From positions 1 through 28,750 of the IMG/VR virus record IMGVR_UViG_3300006738_000055: a DNA stretch of 28,750 nt; one strand, written 5' to 3'. The stretch comes from a virus. How positions within the stretch are numbered: position 1 is the stretch's first letter; every line of letters begins with the position of its first letter. Under the pieces are notes generated by a model. The model searched no databases. It saw nothing but the letters and a program-made list of their open reading frames with translations, and was not told the origin of the DNA. A program made the position numbers and the translations under genes. Positions 13,828 through 19,816 of the stretch are shown piece after piece.

Positions 13828-13899
13828 TGGGATGTAGTCTAAAGGCAAGGCACTCGGCTGTTAACCGAGATGATGTAGGTTCGAGTCCTACCGTCCCAG
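13828..13899 (+). tRNA. tRNA-Asn (anticodon GTT)
   Basis: The 72-nt cloverleaf is complete. The acceptor TGGGATG (13828-13834) pairs with CGTCCCA (13892-13898), with one T-G wobble and discriminator G. The D-arm loop contains GG. The anticodon stem is CTCGG/CCGAG around CTGTTAA (anticodon GTT). The T-arm is GTAGG-TTCGAGT-CCTAC. CCA is not encoded (CAA follows the discriminator). It lies 12 bases after the SSB-like gene. It may compensate for Asn codon demand in the AT-rich phage genes. Confidence 0.93.
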
Positions 13900-14217
13900 C
13901 AAATAGGCATATTCATTTTACAACTTCTATGCTCCTCCGCATGTTGGTACGCTAAAGTAAAGTGGATGTGCCGTAATTACGAGGGGGCTTGGTATTCTTC
14001 TTCTGCAGGGTTGAAGAATAGCGGGATTGACCGCCTATGCCAAGTCCCATCTAAAATGGATGGTCACCGATGAGCCAATTTAAGATTGGTAGAAAATGCT
14101 GAATACCTCTAACAGGTTGTTGCCGTAATAATTCTAGAGCCCTGTTAAGTATTAGACTATAAACACACACGGTTAACACTCTGTTTGCGGAGTGAGGGGC
14201 TAGCCATCCATAAACAT
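13900..14217 (+). ncRNA. Highly structured non-coding region downstream of tRNA-Asn
   Basis: No gene is visible in 318 nt, but pairing is dense. A three-way junction spans 13984-14048: an outer 9-bp stem (13984-13992 with 14040-14048, one G-U), TATTCTTC/GAAGAATA (13993-14000 with 14013-14020) and GCGG/CCGC (14021-14034). Further hairpins are CCAAT/ATTGG, TAACAGG/CCTGTTA (14110-14116 with 14141-14147) and CACTC/GAGTG (14177-14194). TGCCGTAAT occurs at 13969 and 14121. This is consistent with a large structured RNA next to a phage tRNA. The family is not identified. Confidence 0.5.
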
Positions 14218-14330
14218 TAGGTGAGCTATATTTTCACGAACTTAACTTAAAAGGAGTCCAAGATTATGTTAGAGTACTTGGTATCTCAGGGTTTGGAACG
14301 TGAAGTGCCCCGCAACACATAGCTCACCTA
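14218..14330 (+). promoter_or_regulatory. 113-nt element closed by a perfect 12-bp inverted repeat
   Basis: TAGGTGAGCTAT (14218-14229) is the exact reverse complement of ATAGCTCACCTA (14319-14330). The 89-base loop contains a ribosome binding site and an 18-codon ORF whose stop codon lies in the 3' arm. The ribosome binding site of the next gene is just outside. It parallels the element at 8186-8304 in size and place. Confidence 0.6.
14266..14322 (+). CDS. 18-codon ORF inside the inverted-repeat element
   Basis: ATG 14266 lies nine bases after AAAAGGAG and reads MLEYLVSQGLEREVPRNT to TAG 14320-14322. The stop is in the 3' arm of the closing stem, so a terminating ribosome would keep that stem open. 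It could be a leader peptide controlling the downstream gene, or a micro-protein. The good ribosome binding site supports translation. Confidence 0.45.
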   Translation: MLEYLVSQGLEREVPRNT

Positions 14331-14351
14331 TAAAATTAAAAGGAGAACGTC

Positions 14352-14717
14352 ATGAATGAAAAAGATGGCTTTAAACTAAAGGTCACAAGCAGTACAAAGC
14401 GTAGCGAAGAACCAGTATATATTGATGATAAAGTAATACCCAAGATGAATTTCGGGGGTGATACAGGAATAGACGCTGATTATGAGCAAGCTGCAGCAGA
14501 CGCTGATGAAAACTGTATTAGTATAAAGGATGTTAATAAGGAAATTGCTAAAGACTATAAATATGAACATGACCAAATAAGCGAAATGGTATTGCCGGAT
14601 GAAATAATAGTAGAATCAGTAGTTAATGTAAAAGATGCAAACTATACAAGGTATTACGATAAAGAACTTGGTATATGGTTTTGCAAATTTTGTGAGCAAC
14701 AAATCGTGGGAGACTAA
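14352..14717 (+). CDS. Hypothetical protein, 121 aa
   Basis: The gene starts at ATG 14352 after AAAAGGAG. The product is acidic, rich in Asp, Glu and Lys and mainly hydrophilic, and ends in a WFCKFCEQQIVGD segment with CxxC, a possible half zinc site. No family is recognised. It follows the 113-nt inverted-repeat element and may be controlled by it. The ribosome binding site of the 26-aa membrane protein that follows lies at its end. Confidence 0.7.
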   Translation: MNEKDGFKLKVTSSTKRSEEPVYIDDKVIPKMNFGGDTGIDADYEQAAADADENCISIKDVNKEIAKDYKYEHDQISEMVLPDEIIVESVVNVKDANYTRYYDKELGIWFCKFCEQQIVGD

Positions 14718-14718
14718 A

Positions 14719-14799
14719 ATGGAAATTATAACTGATATAATCGTCATATGGATAATGTTACTCATTTATCAAATACTAAGGAGATTGGAAAATGAATGA
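14719..14799 (+). CDS. Single-span micro-protein, 26 aa
   Basis: ATG 14719 follows GGGAG by six bases and the ORF ends with TGA 14797-14799, overlapping the next start by 8 bases. The product is a hydrophobic span (IITDIIVIWIMLLIYQIL) with a charged RRLENE tail. Its layout matches the 27-aa micro-protein at 9012. Function unknown. Confidence 0.6.
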   Translation: MEIITDIIVIWIMLLIYQILRRLENE

Positions 14800-15109
14800 G
14801 GAAGCTGTTGTAAGAATACGAGCAAGTGAGTCTGAACTAGAGTGTATTATATGGGCGCTCACAGTTATAAAGACCATGAGGATACCAGTCGACCCTGAAT
14901 GGAAAGTTCCATACAAATCTCTTTTGAAAGATATGCTTAGAATTAGTGACAATCTTGTTAAAGAGAAAAGAAACCAAACAGCTAAATTAATTAAAGCACA
15001 TCAGATTGGTAATGTAGAAGACTTTGATAAAGTTATTGACGTTGAGAAGGAAATACAGAAGTCACAAGGGACTTTAGTCGCTGGATGTAAGGGAGATGAC
15101 TGTGATTAG
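14792..15109 (+). CDS. Hypothetical protein, 105 aa
   Basis: AAGGAG lies eight bases before ATG 14792. The product is mostly helical and charged, with a C-terminal AGCKGDDCD segment holding two cysteines. No family is recognised. It overlaps the 26-aa gene at its start and a possible 29-codon ORF at its end. Confidence 0.7.
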   Translation: MNEEAVVRIRASESELECIIWALTVIKTMRIPVDPEWKVPYKSLLKDMLRISDNLVKEKRNQTAKLIKAHQIGNVEDFDKVIDVEKEIQKSQGTLVAGCKGDDCD

Positions 15110-15191
15110 GGGTAAAACACGAAAACAGTATTTGGCTTCAATCCTAAGAATACCTCTATTTATAGACGATGGTTGTATCGCCTTATGTTGA
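15102..15191 (+). CDS. Possible 29-aa ORF (GTG start)
   Basis: GTG 15102 lies six bases after AAGGGAG and reads MIRGKTRKQYLASILRIPLF onward to TGA 15189-15191, overlapping the previous gene by 8 bases. The product is basic then hydrophobic. It could be a real micro-protein or chance; the ribosome binding site and junction style favour the former modestly. Confidence 0.4.
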   Translation: MIRGKTRKQYLASILRIPLFIDDGCIALC

Positions 15192-15268
15192 GAAAGTGGC
15201 TTAAAACCCCCTTTAAACAGTCCGTTTTTTCCAAAAATCCTAAAAAACTAGTAAAAAGGAGTAAAACA

Positions 15269-15517
15269 GTGAAAAGAGCGCCATTATACATATTTAAAGT
15301 AAAAAATAATATAATAAATAGATTCTTTATAAGAATAGTAAGGAATAAACTGAATAAAAAAAGGTATACACTTGTTTGCCGGGGCAGACATAGTAATAGA
15401 AAGGGGTTATATGAAAAGCATGGATGGAAGTATACCAAGTATTTACAAAATGAAGTTCCACTAAAGTATGCTGAGACTATTGGTATATACTTAAGGGACA
15501 AGAATGAAATGTCCTAA
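15269..15517 (+). CDS. Hypothetical basic protein, 82 aa
   Basis: The start is GTG 15269, chosen because AAAAAGGAG lies seven bases upstream; the upstream extension of the frame to 15173 has no ribosome binding site. The product is very basic (MKRAPLYIFKVKNNIINRFF, then RIVRNKLNKKRYTLVCRGRH) and probably binds nucleic acid. No family is recognised. Its end overlaps the next gene by 14 bases. Confidence 0.65.
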   Translation: MKRAPLYIFKVKNNIINRFFIRIVRNKLNKKRYTLVCRGRHSNRKGLYEKHGWKYTKYLQNEVPLKYAETIGIYLRDKNEMS

Positions 15518-15932
15518 GTGTGGGGAAGAGATAGAAGCTATCCCAATGACAGTGAGTGACTCTTATAGGTCACCAAGAAGACAGAGAGACTTAGATAAGC
15601 TAATGATGAAAATGGATAAGAGTTTAAGAAAGCTAGTAAGAAAGGTTATAAACGATATACAGAACAATATACCATCAGAACAATTAGGCAAAGGAGTAAT
15701 GCCTTTCCTAAAGGCAATTACTTCAGTTGACAAAGAAGTTGCCAAATGGGCTATAAATAGTTACTACAAAGGAAAATATGTATATCAAGGAAAAGGATTC
15801 GCATATCTAAAGTATATAATAAACTCACACTCAATGAATAGAGAAAGGCTTCTAAAGAATGAACGTAAAACTTATGGAAGCTTACCAAAACCTAAAACGA
15901 TAAAGGAGAAAGAAGATGGAGAGTCTATTTAA
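15504..15932 (+). CDS. Protein with N-terminal CPKCG half-knuckle, 142 aa
   Basis: The N terminus MKCPKCGEEIE carries a CxxC half of a zinc ribbon, but no second Cys pair follows, so full zinc binding is doubtful. The rest is basic and helical (KLMMKMDKSLRKLVRKVIND; later KAITSVDKEVAKWAINSYYK). AAGGGAC precedes ATG 15504. It overlaps the previous gene and the DUF932 gene (17 bases), whose AAAGGAG lies in its last codons. Function unknown; a nucleic-acid accessory role would suit the context. Confidence 0.7.
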   Translation: MKCPKCGEEIEAIPMTVSDSYRSPRRQRDLDKLMMKMDKSLRKLVRKVINDIQNNIPSEQLGKGVMPFLKAITSVDKEVAKWAINSYYKGKYVYQGKGFAYLKYIINSHSMNRERLLKNERKTYGSLPKPKTIKEKEDGESI

Positions 15933-16707
15933 AGTAAGTGAAGTACCGGCAAGAGCAGAACTCGTTACACCAGGTGCTCCACAAGCAGATTACGCAAATA
16001 CATCATATAAATTCATAAGAAGAGATGATACAGGACACATTCTAGGATGTGTAACAGATAACTATAGGCTTGTGACCAATGATGAACTCTATACTCTATC
16101 TAGCAAGGCAGTAAAAGACAATGGTGGTGTCTTTATAGGTGAAAGAGTATATGGTAATGGGGAGAAGACCAGATATAAGTTCCGATTTCCAGAAGAGAAG
16201 GTAGAAGTCAGTAAAGGAGACTTTGTGAACCCAGAAGTCCAAATATGGAATAGCTATGATGGGACAACAGCCGTTCACCTAATTACCGGTGCATTCAGAA
16301 TGATATGTTCTAATGGTATGGTAATAGGTTCAGTATTTGGGAAGTTCAATAATAGGCATTCTAAATATAATGCTAACATAGACAAGTTAAATGAAACTAT
16401 ACCATCAATGGTAACAGCAGCAAAGCAAACAGCAGTCGAAGACATGGGATTCCTCAGTAATGTCCCAATAAAAGGGAATGACCTATTAAAGGTTCTTGAA
16501 CTTGTCCCAGAGCAATACATGGAACAGACTGTTGACTATACAATAACCAATAAACCTAAAACATACTGGGATTTACTCAATGTAGCTACATGGTGTACTA
16601 CACACTTGATGAATGATGAGCAGCTGAGTAAACCTAAAGTAGAAAGTAAAATATATCCATTAATAAAGAGGTTAGCCAATAATGCATCCGAAGTAGCAGA
16701 GGCATGA
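15916..16707 (+). CDS. DUF932 family protein
   Basis: The 263-residue protein fits the phage/plasmid DUF932 family: an N-terminal region with a YKFIRRDDTGHILGCVTDNY segment (the family's repeated 'r.d.g..lg.v...Y...n' strand), EVQIWNSYDGTTAV, then FRMICSNGMV, and a helical C terminus. Family members occur widely on phages and plasmids and their biochemical role is unknown. AAAGGAG lies seven bases before ATG 15916. The gene ends with an ATGA junction to the methylase, so the two are probably co-translated. Confidence 0.8.
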   Translation: MESLFKVSEVPARAELVTPGAPQADYANTSYKFIRRDDTGHILGCVTDNYRLVTNDELYTLSSKAVKDNGGVFIGERVYGNGEKTRYKFRFPEEKVEVSKGDFVNPEVQIWNSYDGTTAVHLITGAFRMICSNGMVIGSVFGKFNNRHSKYNANIDKLNETIPSMVTAAKQTAVEDMGFLSNVPIKGNDLLKVLELVPEQYMEQTVDYTITNKPKTYWDLLNVATWCTTHLMNDEQLSKPKVESKIYPLIKRLANNASEVAEA

Positions 16708-17531
16708 ACTCAGAATGGCTTAAATGCCCTGTAGTAATGCCTTATTATGGGGGCAAGTTTGAATTAAGTAGAAGGCTTGTCCCCATGTTGGCTCCACACA
16801 ACAGATATATTGAAGTGTTTGCCGGTGGTCTATCTATGATGTTCAGAAAGCCAAAAGCCAAGTGGAATGTGGTAAATGATATTGATAATGATATTGTGAA
16901 TCTATATATTTGTGTGGTCGAGGAGTTTGAAAAATTATGTGAATACATATACTGGTATCCTCGCTCACGCCAACTGTATTATGAAATAAAAAAAGAAGTA
17001 ATGAGTGGAAAAGATATTCAAGTGCCAGACCCTAAAAGGGCTGCTAGGTATCTATTCCTAATCAAGCTATCATATAATAAAAACCCATATACGGCATTTT
17101 CCAAGTCAGGGAAAGAAGACTGGTCAACAAAGATGTTGGCAGAGCTGAAAATATCAAGAGAGAAGTTCAATCAAGTTACTATAGAGAACCTTCACTTTGC
17201 AAAGCTAGTTGATAAATATCCACCTCAAGCAGGCGATATGTGGTATTTAGACCCACCTTACGTAGCTGCTGAGAGAGGAGACTATTACTTCTATGACTTC
17301 GGAGAAAAAGAACATAAGGAATTAAAGGAATGCGTTGACACCATAAATGAAAATAACGGGAAGTTCATGGTAAGCTATGATGATAAACCTCTAGTAAGAG
17401 AGTTATATAATGAATATAACATAGTAGAGCTTCCAACAATATATACAGGAAATCTAAAGAACAGAAACAAAGTAGTCAATGAGTTGGCTATAATCAACTA
17501 TCCGCAAACAGGCCAAGAGTCCCTATTTTGA
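16704..17531 (+). CDS. dam: DNA adenine methyltransferase, Dam/D12 class
   Basis: This enzyme transfers a methyl group from S-adenosylmethionine to N6 of adenine in DNA. Motifs in order: PYYGGK (13-18, the D12 N-terminal motif), EVFAGG (37-42, the AdoMet-binding FxGxG motif) and YLDPPYV (181-187, the catalytic DPPY). The length of 275 aa fits the Dam/D12 class. No cognate restriction nuclease is adjacent, so it is probably an orphan that shields phage DNA from host restriction or marks DNA for packaging or replication. The target site cannot be read from the sequence. It is ATGA-coupled to the DUF932 gene, and its stop overlaps the DnaB leader. Confidence 0.92.
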   Translation: MNSEWLKCPVVMPYYGGKFELSRRLVPMLAPHNRYIEVFAGGLSMMFRKPKAKWNVVNDIDNDIVNLYICVVEEFEKLCEYIYWYPRSRQLYYEIKKEVMSGKDIQVPDPKRAARYLFLIKLSYNKNPYTAFSKSGKEDWSTKMLAELKISREKFNQVTIENLHFAKLVDKYPPQAGDMWYLDPPYVAAERGDYYFYDFGEKEHKELKECVDTINENNGKFMVSYDDKPLVRELYNEYNIVELPTIYTGNLKNRNKVVNELAIINYPQTGQESLF

Positions 17532-17542
17532 AAGGAGGTATC

Positions 17543-18895
17543 ATGGTTAAAACGAGCATTCAACCTGAAGTACAACCTCTTCCCTCTAGTAAAGAAGCAG
17601 AAGTCGCTGTACTTGGTTCATTGTTGCAAAAAGGTGATGAAATATATGAGAAAATAGCTGCATGGATTAGAGAAACAAAAGCCTTCTATTTTACCGAAAA
17701 TAGACAGGTATGGATAGCAATACAATCCCTATGGAAAGACAAAGAACCAATAGATACAATAACAGTTATAGAGAGATGTAAACAGCTATATAAGAATAAG
17801 GACGATAAAGTTAGTTCATACTTCATCACGGGATTGGAAGAAGCAGTACCGACAGCCGGTAATGTAGAATACTATGCTAAAATCGTATGGGAGAGGCACG
17901 TACAAAGAGAGACTGCATTGAGTGCCCATAGGCTATTTGATACGAGTTTTGATGACTATGAAGAAATAAATAAGACACTAGAAACTCATGCACGTCTTAT
18001 AGAAGAGTTGAGAGAAATACATCCGACAAAGAAGCGTGATATGAGTAGTATAGTAGAAGAAGTAGAAGAAGAAATGAAACAGGCTAATAATATCATTCAG
18101 TTTGGACTGGATTATCTAGATTGGCCTGCAGGGGGAATGACACGTAAAGAGATAACTGTCTTAGGTGGAAGACCAGGACATGGTAAAACAACTCTTATGG
18201 TAAACGCATTAAAAGGACTAATAGAACAGGGGTATTCTGTTATGCTATTCTCAAGAGAAATGAGTATAACAGAGTTGATGAAGAAGATAGTAACAATGGA
18301 AAGTGAAATATTACTCTACCACAGAGTCAGAAGAGGTATATATGAGAATGGAGAAAATGAAGAACTAACAAAAACATTGAATGATATTAAGAGGAAATAT
18401 AAAAAGCTAATAATCTATGATGATGTAAGGAAACTAGATGAATCTATAAGAGAGATTGTCCGGCACAAGCCAGACGTGGTAATAGACGACTATATTCAGC
18501 TAATACAAGTAGGTGATGGAAAGAAAGATAGAAGGTTCGAGATAGAAGAAATAATGTATGAATATAAATGGGTATGTAAGAAGTCTGGTTGCAGCGCTAT
18601 GCTGGTAAGTCAGCTAAATAGAGAAATAGAAAGAAGATTAGACCCAACTCCTAGAATGAGTGATTATGCTGAGAGTGGGGTAATAGAGCAAACAGCAGAA
18701 ACTGCGATGTTCGTCTTCTATGGATATAACTTCGACCCAGAGAGATATAACCAATATCAATCTCAAATAATAAATGCTAAATCAAGGTATGGAACGATTA
18801 ATAACTATAAGATGGGTTTCTACGGAAACAAGTGTAAGTTTTATTCAACAATGCAAGAAGCACAGAATGAAGCTTCAAAAGAGATGACAAAATAA
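17543..18895 (+). CDS. dnaB: Replicative DNA helicase, DnaB-like
   Basis: This is the hexameric 5'-3' helicase of the phage fork. The N-terminal domain starts with SKEAEVAVLGSLL, the usual DnaB opening, and the C-terminal RecA-like domain has Walker A GGRPGHGKTT (208-217) and Walker B VVIDDYIQLI (about 312-321), followed by a QLNREIERR segment with the arginine-rich end of the fold. The 450-residue length matches the family. The start ATG 17543 is preferred over TTG 17528 because AAAGGAGGT lies immediately upstream. No primase, loader or DNA polymerase is encoded in this block, so priming and synthesis probably depend on the host or on genes outside the window. Confidence 0.93.
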   Translation: MVKTSIQPEVQPLPSSKEAEVAVLGSLLQKGDEIYEKIAAWIRETKAFYFTENRQVWIAIQSLWKDKEPIDTITVIERCKQLYKNKDDKVSSYFITGLEEAVPTAGNVEYYAKIVWERHVQRETALSAHRLFDTSFDDYEEINKTLETHARLIEELREIHPTKKRDMSSIVEEVEEEMKQANNIIQFGLDYLDWPAGGMTRKEITVLGGRPGHGKTTLMVNALKGLIEQGYSVMLFSREMSITELMKKIVTMESEILLYHRVRRGIYENGENEELTKTLNDIKRKYKKLIIYDDVRKLDESIREIVRHKPDVVIDDYIQLIQVGDGKKDRRFEIEEIMYEYKWVCKKSGCSAMLVSQLNREIERRLDPTPRMSDYAESGVIEQTAETAMFVFYGYNFDPERYNQYQSQIINAKSRYGTINNYKMGFYGNKCKFYSTMQEAQNEASKEMTK

Positions 18896-18912
18896 ATAAG
18901 AACTAGACAGTA

Positions 18913-18957
18913 GGGCTTGAGATAAGTTTTTTCTGCTTCTTTTCTCATCTTAAGCCC
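18913..18957 (+). promoter_or_regulatory. Intercistronic stem-loop between dnaB and the resolvase gene
   Basis: GGGCTTGAGAT (18913-18923) pairs with ATCTTAAGCCC (18947-18957) over 11 bp with one G-U, around a 23-base pyrimidine-rich loop. An ACTAG/CTAGT pair flanks it. No T-run follows. It is in the only sizeable gap of this part of the block and may be a processing site or a partial terminator that lowers resolvase expression. Confidence 0.5.
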
Positions 18958-18979
18958 GAACTCTAGTATGGAGTTTATT

Positions 18980-19495
18980 ATGGTAGTATTCGGAATAGAC
19001 CCAGGTGCAAGCGGTGCAATAGCATCATATGATGGAAAAACACTAGATTTCGTCAAATGCCCAAGTGGGGGTAAAGATATGGCAGATTCCGTCAAGTCAA
19101 TAATACATGGTTTTGAGATAAAAGGAATCGTCCGGTCAGACATTTTAGTTGGATTTGAGCGAGTTCATGCTATGCCACATGACGCCAGAAATTCTGCCTT
19201 TAAATTCGGTAGAAATGTGGGAATGTGGTGGGGAGTACTTGGCTCACTGGGATTAGATTTTATAGAAATAGCACCTAGAACATGGCAAGCACACTTTCTT
19301 CATAAAAGAATAAAGGTTAAGAAGGATAGAAAAAATAAGCTTAAAGAAATAGCACAAAATATGTTTCCAGATAAGAAAGTGACTCTTATCAACTGTGATG
19401 CAATATTAATCGCAGTGTATTATTATCAAACCTCGCAAAAAGAAAGGGAAGAAAATGATAGAAAAACCGACACCACTATTTCAGATAGGAAATAA
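18980..19495 (+). CDS. RuvC-like Holliday junction resolvase
   Basis: This is predicted to cut branched recombination intermediates, clearing DNA for packaging. The RNase H-like fold is shown by FGIDPGASGAIA (D7), VGFERVHAMP (E60) and INCDAILIAVYY (D140), which supply the acidic metal ligands. The segment GRNVGMWWGVLGSLG follows E60 as in the family. The start ATG 18980 is chosen because GGAG lies six bases upstream; ATG 18968 would place that site inside the gene. The product is then 171 residues, the usual length. It ends 41 bases inside the next gene. Confidence 0.88.
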   Translation: MVVFGIDPGASGAIASYDGKTLDFVKCPSGGKDMADSVKSIIHGFEIKGIVRSDILVGFERVHAMPHDARNSAFKFGRNVGMWWGVLGSLGLDFIEIAPRTWQAHFLHKRIKVKKDRKNKLKEIAQNMFPDKKVTLINCDAILIAVYYYQTSQKEREENDRKTDTTISDRK

Positions 19496-19682
19496 ATATG
19501 CTGGACTAGAGATAATAAAGTTAGATATAGAAGGACTAGCTACACAATGGAACATAACATTAAAAGCATTCCCACTATTTATACAAATAACACAGGCCAG
19601 TGGAAGTTCAGCTAATATAGCCTTTGGAATTGGATGGTTCTATCTGTCTTTAGGGTGCGGGGTTGGATATGCATGGAAATAA
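19455..19682 (+). CDS. Hypothetical protein with possible membrane segment, 75 aa
   Basis: ATG 19455 follows AAGGGAAG and lies inside the resolvase gene (41-base overlap). The N-terminal half is mixed beta (PTPLFQIGNKYAGLEIIKLD), and the C terminus contains a hydrophobic Gly-rich stretch, ANIAFGIGWFYLSLGCGVGY, that could span a membrane. No family is recognised. Confidence 0.6.
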   Translation: MIEKPTPLFQIGNKYAGLEIIKLDIEGLATQWNITLKAFPLFIQITQASGSSANIAFGIGWFYLSLGCGVGYAWK

Positions 19683-19770
19683 ACCAATTATAAAAGTCGT
19701 TATTTCTAAGATAAAAATAATAATTAGAGAGTTAAAAGAATTAGTGAGGGAATTAGAAAGAAGGTCTTAG
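19669..19770 (+). CDS. Possible 33-aa basic amphipathic protein
   Basis: A short ORF from ATG 19669 to TAG 19768-19770 reads MHGNKPIIKVVISKIKIIIR and continues ELKELVRELERRS. It is a basic helix with hydrophobic and charged faces. It overlaps the previous gene by 14 bases but has only a weak ribosome binding site (GGTTGG). It would be the last gene of the rightward block. Confidence 0.4.
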   Translation: MHGNKPIIKVVISKIKIIIRELKELVRELERRS

Positions 19771-19791
19771 CTTTTTATTCCGACATAAAAG
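19771..19791. terminator. Weak AT-rich hairpin between convergent operons
   Basis: CTTTTTAT and ATAAAAG can pair across a short spacer, with one bulged A. T-rich flanks lie on both strands, which could make a weak bidirectional terminator between the convergent early and late units. The stem is AT-only apart from one closing pair. Confidence 0.3.
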
Positions 19792-19816
19792 TAAAACAGG
19801 TGACTGCGTGAACCTC

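Noticed and set aside
13900-14330. Assignment to the GOLLD or ROOL RNA family
   Set aside because: Only the tRNA-adjacent position and dense pairing agree; the region is too short and no family-specific sequence was recognised.
15173-15268. N-terminal extension of the 82-aa basic protein back to 15173
   Set aside because: No ribosome binding site precedes 15173, while AAAAAGGAG lies at the correct distance before GTG 15269.
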